Positions 1 to 8,940 of a DNA stretch of 64,000 nucleotides are shown here, piece after piece. Positions within the stretch are counted from its first letter, which is position 1, and every line of letters starts with the position of its first letter. The stretch spans positions 54,667,800-54,731,799 of the forward strand of contig OX381714.1 of the NCBI GenBank assembly GCA_947462335.1, read 5' to 3'. Source of the stretch: Harmothoe impar (taxonomy: Eukaryota; Annelida; Polychaeta; Phyllodocida; Polynoidae). A program made the translations under genes and the position numbers. A model generated the notes under the pieces. It saw nothing but the letters and a program-made list of their open reading frames with translations, was not told the DNA's origin and searched no databases.

Positions 1-52
1 TTGATGACGACACATGGTAGAGGTTCCATATATGCTGCAACTGGGAATGTTT

Positions 53-3000
53 TTATGACTCGCCACTCAGCAAAAGTTCTTCATTTCTGGACACTGGCGA
101 CATGCATTCACTAGATCGATTGTCACTCATCTTAATGGATATGTCCATCCCAGACCCTAGCTGCAAAGCGTCAGGGTTAGGAAAATGCACTTGAGTACTC
201 ATAGGTACACTCGCCATGGATATAGGAATGTCCAGGGTAGATGGACGATGGTTCCCAGACACAGAACCAGTCGTCACAGGTAGGTCCATTGGAGGATCCA
301 CCATCATGGATTGTTCAAGTTCGTTTTCAGGAGCCATAAGCACCTCGGCATCACGGATAGACAGACATAGGTCAGCCTCTGTAATTGCATCGGTCAGCTC
401 CATCAGTATCTGAACCGCCTCTCTAGTCTCACTTTCCGTTATCTGGTAAGGTGACTGACAAGAGGTGGTGTCGAGTATTGGTGTTGAGACAGGTGTCGAG
501 TGAGGTGACTCTGTCTGCAGTTCATTCACCACCATCCTCGCTAGAGTGGACACCCCGGCTGGAGTATCCATAGTCTCAAGGGAAGACACGGTTGTGTCCA
601 CCCCCATTGTAGTATACTGCATCGTCTTAGCATCAGACGACACAGAGGTGGACGTCACAGCAACAGGTGTCACCGAGACAGGTGACACAGGAACAGACGT
701 CACAGCAACAGACGTCACAGGAACCAACTCCGATGACCCACAGGCCATGGAGGTGGCAGCCACGTAACTGCAGTCAGCCAGGTGCGTCTCGTCCCCTGCA
801 GGTGGAGGTGGAGGACTCCGAGGGATATCACTAGCCCTGGAGTCAGCTCTCAACCTTTGTGCGTATGCATCACCGTCAAATCCTAAGGGAAGAGGGGCAG
901 AACCCCGTTCAACCCTGTACACACTCTCGTCGTACCAACTTGACAATGGTATCTCATAGCAATCTTCGAAAAACTCAGCCAACTCTTCATAGAAGTCATC
1001 GTTCTGCTGAGCTTCCTTTTTAAAGCTAGAAAATTCCTCTGTTAGACCACCAATTTCGTGTTCTAACTTCCGAATAACTTTGGTTTTTAGACTAATTTCA
1101 GTCCTGGCAGCAGTCAGCTTATGTTCAGCAGAACTGACCATATCCTTACTGCGATCCAACTTGACTTTAAGATCGTCAATTAAAAATTGACTTTCCATAC
1201 GAGATTTTTCAATGTTCAATCTCAAATCGTCTACAATTCTGCTAGAGGTTGCTACCATGTCATCCCGTTGTCCCAACTGTCGTTTGAGGGCTTCATTCTC
1301 CTCAGTCATTTTGGACATTTTAGATAGGAGTTCTGCTTTCGCAGTCTCCACTTTCTCTAATTCGGCCAAACGACTTTCTTTTACCAATTGCTCAGCTTGA
1401 GCCCTAGCCCCTTGCAGAGCTAGTTGACAAGCGAGATCCAGTGTGTCAAATGAACTTTTCAGTCCAGTGACATACTGTTCTTTCAGAAGATTCCTGATAC
1501 TAATATTCTCAGGGTGATCAATATCACCAGTCAGCTTAGGCAGAGGGACCGACTCCAAAGAGATATCTTCCTCACCCACTCCAGGTGATGGCGAGTTCAA
1601 TGAGAGACCCCCCATACAGGTAGATGGTGATGGAACGGAGGATAGTCTACGACCAATCTCCTGTTCCTTCCTCATCTCTATTTTACTTGATTGAACCCTG
1701 CCTGTGGGTGGGGTGAATTTCTGGTCCACCCAATCGTCTCCCTCAGATTGGAAATCAATCGTTCTATAGATCATCTTAGATTTGGAATCCTCTTTCCCAC
1801 TTACTGACTCTATCTTCCCTGTTACATACCCTTGACTATCAGTAGAAGTATTTTCTGTCTTTAATATCTTCCTTGATACTCCCGGGTTCCCTCTAGCTTC
1901 AGAGATTGTGGTAGGAGGTATTACCTCCTGTCCCACAAATACACAGTCATCCTCCTCCCCTACAGGAGAAGCCAACAGGTCATTTACCATTTTCTCCTCT
2001 ATGGCTAGCCTTGGGCTAACAGCAACCCTCGGTAATGATCCGCCAGAGCCCTCCTTGTTGGATTCAGTAGTGTTCCTACTAAACCCACAGGAAGACCCTG
2101 GAGCACGTCTTTTGGTTGGGGTAGATCGGCCGTCAGGTGATGAGTCTAACCCAGCAGAAGCTGAGGACTCCTCTGAACCTGTGGTCCGCATCTCTCCTAA
2201 GGTAACCGAGACAGGAGTATACACTCCCTGGTCAACAGTTTTACCTTCAGACAACATTTTACCTTTGGGAGGAGTGGCCAACTCCATTTTACTATGATAA
2301 TCAGAGGCTTTCTCTGGAAAGTCCTGAATGTAGTATGGCCACGCCTTTCGATTCAGCCACAACCTTCTCGGGTTATGGTTGAACACCAAGGTGTATGCCA
2401 ACCCCTGTGGTACCCTCACACACTTTTCTCTGTCCGTGAGTCCTAAGGCCTCCGGGCTATTCTCGAGAATATCTAGATTGGACATGGCAGTTTCAGCCTT
2501 CATATGGTGTACATCTACCAAATGTCTTACCATACAACCCTTTCTAGATGTGCTGAAAGGTTCACCATCTTTCATACATTTGACTGAGCGATTAGACCTG
2601 GACCGGCACTGCCACATCATTTTGGAGTGCCCGTGGAACTCCACTAGATGTCGTGCGAACTGGTACAGGTCCAAATACTCGGCCATTGGATTTCTATCCA
2701 TACACTCGTTGAATGGGCACTGCCCCGAACCTACTCTCCAACCTCTACCAGATTTATAAGTAGGCATACCTGGTGGGACAAATGTCATCCAGGCCCATTT
2801 CAACCGGTCTCTATCCTCGTTGGAGAGGTCGGCAGCCCTGTATGTCCCCATACTTTGCTTTATAACCTCATCCCAGAACTTGTAAGCTTGATGTGCCCCT
2901 GAACTAGTATGCTCTAACCAGAACTCCATATCCCTCTCTGTATCTTTGTAGGATGGTAGCCTAGCTCGGCTCCCTATCTCCCCAGTAACCGCCCCTGTAT

Positions 3001-3784
3001 AGGGTTTGGACTTAGAATTATCGGAAGGAGGTCTGAATAGCTTAGTACATTTCTTCTCGTTGAATTTATCTAATTCTTGGATGTATGCCCCCCTGCATAT
3101 CTTACTCCCAGGAATTACTGCATCCGGCTTAAATTTCTCGAATTTAGCTGCCAAATGCATTACTGCCATGGCTGGAATACGTTCCGGAGTTGACTGTCTA
3201 GGGGCATTCCAATCGGGTACAAAGTTACCATGCACCGGATGTAAACCATCCGCACGGTCATACGACATAGAACCCCACGGAGCACCCACTGGAGCGTGAC
3301 TGACCGAGTGCACCGGTATCCCGGGCATATTCGGGTCAGTCCGGGTCACTCCCGAAGAAGGTGGTGACGCAATATTCCCAACCTGGAACAAGGGGAATCC
3401 CCCGGCCTCGAGTCCTTTTAACCCCGGCCCTGACACGAACCCCCTAGCCTGCGCCACTGATAAACCCATATCTACCAGTTTCCTTACATGTTCTCCCCGA
3501 GCTAGGAGATACTGTGTGGTTTTAACCTGTTCAGTTTTCCTTATCTCGGAGATATTACTGTGATTTCGGCGTTTCACACCCCTATTCTTCATCTTAGTCG
3601 GTGGTTGATACACGAATCTAGGTAAATCCGCTTCCCGAAATTGTTTTGGAAGATTACAATCGACCGGAGCTGTTGACTCCAGGTCCCCCAAAGCTAACAA
3701 CTCTCTCTGTTCCTGCGACAGAGGGGTAACTTCCGTCGAGTGACTCCTTCTATGGGAGTCTCCCGACGGATAGTTATCCGCCAT
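53..3784 (-). CDS. Gypsy ORF3, large zinc-finger and coiled-coil protein after pol
   Basis: 1243 residues with an ATG start, in the position where some LTR elements carry env. No signal peptide, transmembrane segment or envelope hallmark is visible, so env is unlikely. Residues ~356-384 form a C2H2-like pattern (C356, C361, H379, H384). A second possible finger uses C393, C403, H421 and H426. Residues ~790-960 are a long predicted coiled coil. The C-terminal third is S/T/P/V-rich with short repeats of TSVxVT type. The ORF is intact over 3.7 kb, which suggests selection within the element family. It probably needs a spliced RNA, since it lies 0.9 kb after pol. Function unknown; nucleic-acid binding is the best guess. 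Confidence 0.75.
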   Translation of the reverse strand: MADNYPSGDSHRRSHSTEVTPLSQEQRELLALGDLESTAPVDCNLPKQFREADLPRFVYQPPTKMKNRGVKRRNHSNISEIRKTEQVKTTQYLLARGEHVRKLVDMGLSVAQARGFVSGPGLKGLEAGGFPLFQVGNIASPPSSGVTRTDPNMPGIPVHSVSHAPVGAPWGSMSYDRADGLHPVHGNFVPDWNAPRQSTPERIPAMAVMHLAAKFEKFKPDAVIPGSKICRGAYIQELDKFNEKKCTKLFRPPSDNSKSKPYTGAVTGEIGSRARLPSYKDTERDMEFWLEHTSSGAHQAYKFWDEVIKQSMGTYRAADLSNEDRDRLKWAWMTFVPPGMPTYKSGRGWRVGSGQCPFNECMDRNPMAEYLDLYQFARHLVEFHGHSKMMWQCRSRSNRSVKCMKDGEPFSTSRKGCMVRHLVDVHHMKAETAMSNLDILENSPEALGLTDREKCVRVPQGLAYTLVFNHNPRRLWLNRKAWPYYIQDFPEKASDYHSKMELATPPKGKMLSEGKTVDQGVYTPVSVTLGEMRTTGSEESSASAGLDSSPDGRSTPTKRRAPGSSCGFSRNTTESNKEGSGGSLPRVAVSPRLAIEEKMVNDLLASPVGEEDDCVFVGQEVIPPTTISEARGNPGVSRKILKTENTSTDSQGYVTGKIESVSGKEDSKSKMIYRTIDFQSEGDDWVDQKFTPPTGRVQSSKIEMRKEQEIGRRLSSVPSPSTCMGGLSLNSPSPGVGEEDISLESVPLPKLTGDIDHPENISIRNLLKEQYVTGLKSSFDTLDLACQLALQGARAQAEQLVKESRLAELEKVETAKAELLSKMSKMTEENEALKRQLGQRDDMVATSSRIVDDLRLNIEKSRMESQFLIDDLKVKLDRSKDMVSSAEHKLTAARTEISLKTKVIRKLEHEIGGLTEEFSSFKKEAQQNDDFYEELAEFFEDCYEIPLSSWYDESVYRVERGSAPLPLGFDGDAYAQRLRADSRASDIPRSPPPPPAGDETHLADCSYVAATSMACGSSELVPVTSVAVTSVPVSPVSVTPVAVTSTSVSSDAKTMQYTTMGVDTTVSSLETMDTPAGVSTLARMVVNELQTESPHSTPVSTPILDTTSCQSPYQITESETREAVQILMELTDAITEADLCLSIRDAEVLMAPENELEQSMMVDPPMDLPVTTGSVSGNHRPSTLDIPISMASVPMSTQVHFPNPDALQLGSGMDISIKMSDNRSSECMSPVSRNEELLLSGES

Positions 3785-4728
3785 GATAACTACACAGAGG
3801 GCGGCCCAGAGGAGCCCACTCTTAAAATGAGCTTAAATGAGTAGTAGAATCAGGAAAATTGTTACAAAAGTGTCCTCCTGTACTACCTCACTTTAGTGTC
3901 TCCTCTCTCCCTCACATGTAGATGTTCTAACCGCTGATTACATACGCGGAGAGAGGTGCCTTCGCATCCACCCTCTCCAACGGTATGTGCAGGACTGACG
4001 CTTTCCGCGCCAAACCAGCATGCGTGCGCATCCAAGCGCAAAGGATCACGGGTACCGGATAGCCCTTCCCGAAGAAGTTATCCGGTATTATCCGAAGAAA
4101 ACCGGGTAGCGAAGTAAACTGCGTAGTAGTTGCAATCTTCGCCGGGTTATCTCGGATTGTATTTTACACATCATTTCAAGTAATAGCAGTTCTTTAGTTC
4201 GTCAAGGCTGTATTAATTATAGCTTATGAACTTTAGAACGCTCTTTAAACAAACATTATAAAAAAATACGTGTCAAAGTAAATTTCTTTGGTTGTCCGAA
4301 CAAATTCGGAAGACGTATGAGTCCCATTCTCATGTTGTTAGAACGAGTTCTACACCCGTCCTTTTCACATAATATTTCTTATTAGGATCCTCATATTATC
4401 CTTAGAAAAATTACTGACTAGGTTTGATTGGATTTTAATCCGAAACCATCACGACAAGTACTAAATGGGAAACCAACTCACAGACCATAGCATGTAAACA
4501 TTCAAAACTAACTTTAGTAAAGCAGAACGTTGGGTACCCCAATGCCATCTACTGGTCAATTTCACCATTATTCCCGTCACAAAGACTAAAGAATAAAATC
4601 CGGTATTTTCTCGTTGTGTTTTTGACAATCAGCACCAGTTACGCAACTTTCCGGGGTTTACCGGGTAAGTCTTTGGAGACCCGAACTATTCCGGGTAACC
4701 ATAACAAACAAACCCAGCCCCGCCGTTC
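3785..4728 (-). other. Noncoding spacer between Gypsy pol tail and ORF3
   Basis: About 940 bp without an ORF. CCGG-containing motifs (ATCCGG, CCGGGTA) recur between 4040 and 4150 and near 4660-4700. It could hold the splice acceptor or a promoter for ORF3; no single site stands out. Confidence 0.5.
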
Positions 4729-4971
4729 TTACGTAACAGCACCTCGACCCGCTATATGAGCACTTCTACGTATGGGTCCTTGGGGTTTCTTCTTCCCAAT
4801 TACTGGAGGAACCTCTCTAGTTTCCTTTTCAGTAACTAACTTCTTCTTCTTCTTCTTCCTACCATCGACTTTTTTAGCTGGCGTTGCTTTTCTAGTCTTC
4901 TTTGTAGGCGGGGGTGCCGGAACCTGTGTCTTACGCACCCACCTGGGTTGGGGCATTGGCACTTCTACCAA
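4729..4971 (-). CDS. Short basic ORF after pol, likely displaced Pol C-terminus
   Basis: 80 residues, very rich in lysine and proline (tracts of K around residues 39-44), with no known domain. The frame is open upstream across the pol stop (DENEPLVEVP just before it), so the simplest reading is a Pol C-terminal tail separated by a one-base frame change at the pol stop near 4984-4990. A basic tail after integrase could bind nucleic acid; that is inference. Confidence 0.4.
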   Translation of the reverse strand: MVEVPMPQPRWVRKTQVPAPPPTKKTRKATPAKKVDGRKKKKKKLVTEKETREVPPVIGKKKPQGPIRRSAHIAGRGAVT

Positions 4972-4981
4972 AGGCTCATTC

Positions 4982-7900
4982 TCATCGCCGGCGACCTAGC
5001 CAAGGCTTCAGGCGATCTACATGGCCTGCAACTATCTTGCCTTTCACATTTTTCAACAACACAGTAACATCAGATATTACTTTTGTCACCTCAAACGGCC
5101 CATCCCAACCTTTCGAGATTTTTCCATGCACAGGTGGTTTCAATCTCACCACCTTCTGTCCAACTACATACTTTCTCTCTCTCAAGCCTGTGTCATAGCC
5201 TACTTTCTGATGGATGGCCGCTTTCTTCAAGTGGCCTCTCACCAATGCATAGCCTTCTCGCAATTCTCTGCGCAGAGACTCCGCAAATGCCACTCGGCAT
5301 GGGACATCCTTCCTCCGCAGTACACTGCCAAAGACCAAATCTGCAGGCATTATGATCTCAGATCCAAATACCAGGCTGTTAGGAGTGCAGCCAGTTGAAG
5401 CATGCACTGTACCGTTGTATGCATGAGCCACATACTGGGAAAACGTGTCCCAGTCATCCTGATTAGAATTAACCAGCGTGGTCAGCCCCTGAATCAACGT
5501 GCGGTTGAATCTCTCAACCATCCCATCCGACTGCGGTCGGTACGGATTAGTGCGTGTCTTAACTATGGCCAATTCTTCCAGCATCCCTTGAAAGAGACGC
5601 GATTCAAACTCCCTACCCTGGTCTGAATGTAACATGAGAGGTGCGCCAAATGTTAGTACCCACTCCTCAACCAAAGCTTGTGCGCAAGTTAATGCCGTGT
5701 GATCCTTCATTGGGATCACCTTCACGTACTTTGTATAGTAGTCTTGTACCACCATCATGCACACGTTGGAGTTTGGAGTTGTCTGGAAGCCAGTGATTAT
5801 ATCAATGGCTATCCTCGCAAATCTGACTCCGAACAGTTCTTGTCTGAGAGATGTTTTACCTTTCCCAGGGCCCGGCTTCACCAGGCAACACGTCGGGCAT
5901 TCACTCAACCAACGTATTACGTCCTTAGACATCCCAGGCCAGTAATATCTCCTCGCTAGTTTGTCCAAAGTCCGTTTCCTGCCAAAATGAGCGGAAGTCT
6001 GATGACCATGGAAAAACTCGAATACTTCCCATCTCAGAGAAGCTGGTAAGACTATCTGTAGCCTCCTCCTGGCTTTGCCTTCAAGAGTTTTCCATCTACA
6101 CAATAGGCCGTCTCGCACTACCAACTGCGACCATTGGCCCACTTCCACACATTCTAATGACAGAGCAGGTCTGACGGGACGAGCAGCTCTCTCCAGGATC
6201 AGATTCCGTATCATATTGATACCTTCGTCTTCCTGCTGAGCTTCAAGTATGGACTCCGCCGACCAAAACACCAAGTTCTCTTCCCAGGCTGGATCAAAAT
6301 TCATTATTGGAGCCACCAACGCGTTATGTATGCCACAGTCTTCACAGTCCATTCTTGCACATCTTCGGATTGGTCTCCTAGACAAACAATCCGCATTTAC
6401 GTGCTTCACTCCGCTCCGATGCTGAATCTGGGTATTCTCTATCCCTAATTCAGACAACGCGGAGATCCATCTACCCATCATCCCATCTGCCTCCTTGAAA
6501 TTAAGGAGCCATCTCAAGGATGAATGGTCTGTTCGTAGAATAAAATTCCCACCATACAAATAATGGCGGAATTTCTTTGTGTATACTACTATGGCCAACA
6601 ACTCTCTCTTGGTGGTGCAATAATTGCGTTGAGTTTTACTCAAGCTGTTGCTAGCAAATGCCAAGGGCACTTCCCTACCCTCTTGCACTTGGGATAAGAC
6701 AGCGCCTATGCTATCGTTGCTAGCGTCGATGTCTAGGATGAACTGATCACCCTCAGTAGGATAGCTCAGCACAGGAGTTACTGTGAATAACTCCTTCAGC
6801 TTCTGAAAAGCCTGTCCAGCTAATTCCGTCCAAATAAACGGTGGTAGCTTCAACATTCCTTTCCTTTTTCCTACTACTAGCGCCTGTAAAGGAGCCGACA
6901 CCTCAGCAAATCCGGGAATGAAATCGCGGTAGTATGAGCAAAAGCCCAAAAATGACCTCACTTCTTTCTGGTCCTTTGGCGTTGCCCAATTAGCTACTGC
7001 CTCTAATTTCCCTGGATCCGCCGAAATACCTGTGCCACTGACTATTCGGCCCAGATATTCCACTGATTGCCTGAAGAACTTGCATTTCTTAGCTTTCAGT
7101 CTAAGGTTGTAGGATCTCAGTCGATCCATCACCTTGGTCAAATTTGATAGACACTCCTCCCGAGTTTTTCCGAAAACTATGATGTCGTCTAGATAAACTA
7201 GACAGTTTTTCCACAACAATCCCCTTAGCATTGTCTCCATCATATTCTCGAAAGTAGCCGGAGCATTGCATAAGCCAAATGGCATTACATTGAACTCAAA
7301 CAACCCCCTGTGGGTTGTGAACGCTGTCTTTTCCTTATCCTCTGGGTGCATCCCAATCTGCCAGTACCCTGACTGGAGATCTAAGGTACTAAACCAGTGA
7401 TTGCCTCCCAAGGAATCCAGACTTTCGTCAATGCGTGGCAAGGGGTAGGCATTCTTCCTCGTAATCCCATTTAGTCTCCTGTAATCTATACAGAATCGAC
7501 AGGTGCCATCCTTTTTGGTAACCATTACCACCGGACTAGCCCATGGACTATCTGAGGGCCTTACTATCCCTTCCCCTAACATCTTGTCTACCTCATCCTC
7601 CAATGCCTGTTTCTTAGAGAAAGGCAGGCGCCGGTATGGCAAGCGCAATGGTGGGCTAGAACCGGTGTCTATCCGATGAGTTACTCGGTCAGTTCTACCC
7701 AATTGCTCCCCTGGAGCAGAGAACAAGTCTGCATTCTCGCACAATAGCTGAGCCAGACTCTCTTTGTCCTCTTTCGTCTCCAAGTGGCTATCTGTTACTA
7801 ATGGTAAAAGATGCAGTGGTAATCCATATCTTTCCTTCCTATCCTGCTCCCCAGTGTCTTGCAATACCACTGGCATAGCGGATGGATCCAAAGCTCCTAT

Positions 7901-8902
7901 TTCCACTGCTCTCTTTACTGCTAACTCTACTTCTGGTGAGTCAGCTCTTCCTACCACGTCAGCATATGTTACGTCCCCAAAGGTCGTCCCTTTTTCCAGG
8001 TACACATCCTGAAAAGTCATATTACTGACTGGTACTACTGTTCGTCGTGAACTCTGCACTAAGGCACTGGTGGAAACCAACCCCAGCTTACTCAAATGCT
8101 GCTGATTCGGTTCCACCACACCCATGCGGTCAAATTCCATTTCCCGGCAGTATACAACTACATTGCATACATGGCGGGGAGGAATTCGCACTGTCTGAGA
8201 GACAGACGAGACGCCTGAAATCCGGCGGAGCACACACTGGACTTTCATCTCTTGTGGATATCGAAGAGTGAGTTCCCCTGTCACACTATCCAATACCGCT
8301 CCATACAGAGAACAAAAATCTACTCCCAAGATTCCCTCATCCGTCAATTCAGCTACAGTTGTTGAAACAACAAATGAATGTTGATTCACCCAGAAGGGTA
8401 TCACCTGTCTGCCATGTGTCCGCATATGAGATCCATCAGCACTTCTGACCGACCCAGACCCCACAGGGTTAGCCGACAGACCTGCGAGCTTCCTGAAGAA
8501 ATGGTGACCCATCATGGAGTGACTAGCTCCAGTATCGATCAGAAATTCCCCCAAGCAGCCCTGAATCTGCACAGGCAAGTACCATCTCTTCCCTTGTAAA
8601 GGAGAAGGTTGCAAGGCAAATCTCTGGATTCCAGTTTCACCGCCCAAGTCATATCCCCTCGAGTTGAGAAACTTAACTATAGGATCATCGGGTTTGAGTC
8701 GCGAAGCACAAAACCTTTCCACTTCTTCCGCCAACTCAATCCTACGGACGGTGTCCAGATGAGCTAAATCTTCAACACCCTTCTCGTCCGTTCCCTGGGG
8801 CCCATCTCCACCTGGCAAATCAGACTCAGGTGCGGCTAACCCCAGCGGTTCCCATGAAATGGAATCTTTTGATTCTCCCCTGATAGTACCTTTGACAATC
8901 AC
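4982..8902 (-). CDS. pol: Gypsy pol: protease, reverse transcriptase, RNase H, integrase
   Basis: 1306 residues as read. Domains in order: aspartic protease with LIDTGAS (~121-127); reverse transcriptase ~425-625 with catalytic YLDD at 570-573; RNase H with D726, E767 and D792 candidates; integrase zinc-binding HHCC ~967-1005; catalytic core D1034, D1094, E1130 with the family spacing; and a GPY/F-like C-terminal region ending near DRLKPW. The codon at 8902 is GTG. The frame is open back to 8968 and overlaps the gag end by 28 nt in the -1 frame, so expression by -1 frameshifting from gag is likely. All catalytic residues are present. Confidence 0.95.
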   Translation of the reverse strand: MIVKGTIRGESKDSISWEPLGLAAPESDLPGGDGPQGTDEKGVEDLAHLDTVRRIELAEEVERFCASRLKPDDPIVKFLNSRGYDLGGETGIQRFALQPSPLQGKRWYLPVQIQGCLGEFLIDTGASHSMMGHHFFRKLAGLSANPVGSGSVRSADGSHMRTHGRQVIPFWVNQHSFVVSTTVAELTDEGILGVDFCSLYGAVLDSVTGELTLRYPQEMKVQCVLRRISGVSSVSQTVRIPPRHVCNVVVYCREMEFDRMGVVEPNQQHLSKLGLVSTSALVQSSRRTVVPVSNMTFQDVYLEKGTTFGDVTYADVVGRADSPEVELAVKRAVEIGALDPSAMPVVLQDTGEQDRKERYGLPLHLLPLVTDSHLETKEDKESLAQLLCENADLFSAPGEQLGRTDRVTHRIDTGSSPPLRLPYRRLPFSKKQALEDEVDKMLGEGIVRPSDSPWASPVVMVTKKDGTCRFCIDYRRLNGITRKNAYPLPRIDESLDSLGGNHWFSTLDLQSGYWQIGMHPEDKEKTAFTTHRGLFEFNVMPFGLCNAPATFENMMETMLRGLLWKNCLVYLDDIIVFGKTREECLSNLTKVMDRLRSYNLRLKAKKCKFFRQSVEYLGRIVSGTGISADPGKLEAVANWATPKDQKEVRSFLGFCSYYRDFIPGFAEVSAPLQALVVGKRKGMLKLPPFIWTELAGQAFQKLKELFTVTPVLSYPTEGDQFILDIDASNDSIGAVLSQVQEGREVPLAFASNSLSKTQRNYCTTKRELLAIVVYTKKFRHYLYGGNFILRTDHSSLRWLLNFKEADGMMGRWISALSELGIENTQIQHRSGVKHVNADCLSRRPIRRCARMDCEDCGIHNALVAPIMNFDPAWEENLVFWSAESILEAQQEDEGINMIRNLILERAARPVRPALSLECVEVGQWSQLVVRDGLLCRWKTLEGKARRRLQIVLPASLRWEVFEFFHGHQTSAHFGRKRTLDKLARRYYWPGMSKDVIRWLSECPTCCLVKPGPGKGKTSLRQELFGVRFARIAIDIITGFQTTPNSNVCMMVVQDYYTKYVKVIPMKDHTALTCAQALVEEWVLTFGAPLMLHSDQGREFESRLFQGMLEELAIVKTRTNPYRPQSDGMVERFNRTLIQGLTTLVNSNQDDWDTFSQYVAHAYNGTVHASTGCTPNSLVFGSEIIMPADLVFGSVLRRKDVPCRVAFAESLRRELREGYALVRGHLKKAAIHQKVGYDTGLRERKYVVGQKVVRLKPPVHGKISKGWDGPFEVTKVISDVTVLLKNVKGKIVAGHVDRLKPWLGRRR

Positions 8903-8940
8903 AGGCGGGGTTGTTATCTTGTCATCGACAACAACCCCTG

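Noticed and set aside
53..3784. ORF3 of the Gypsy element as an envelope protein
   Set aside because: No signal peptide, transmembrane anchor, furin site or fusion-peptide-like segment; zinc-finger-like and coiled-coil content instead.
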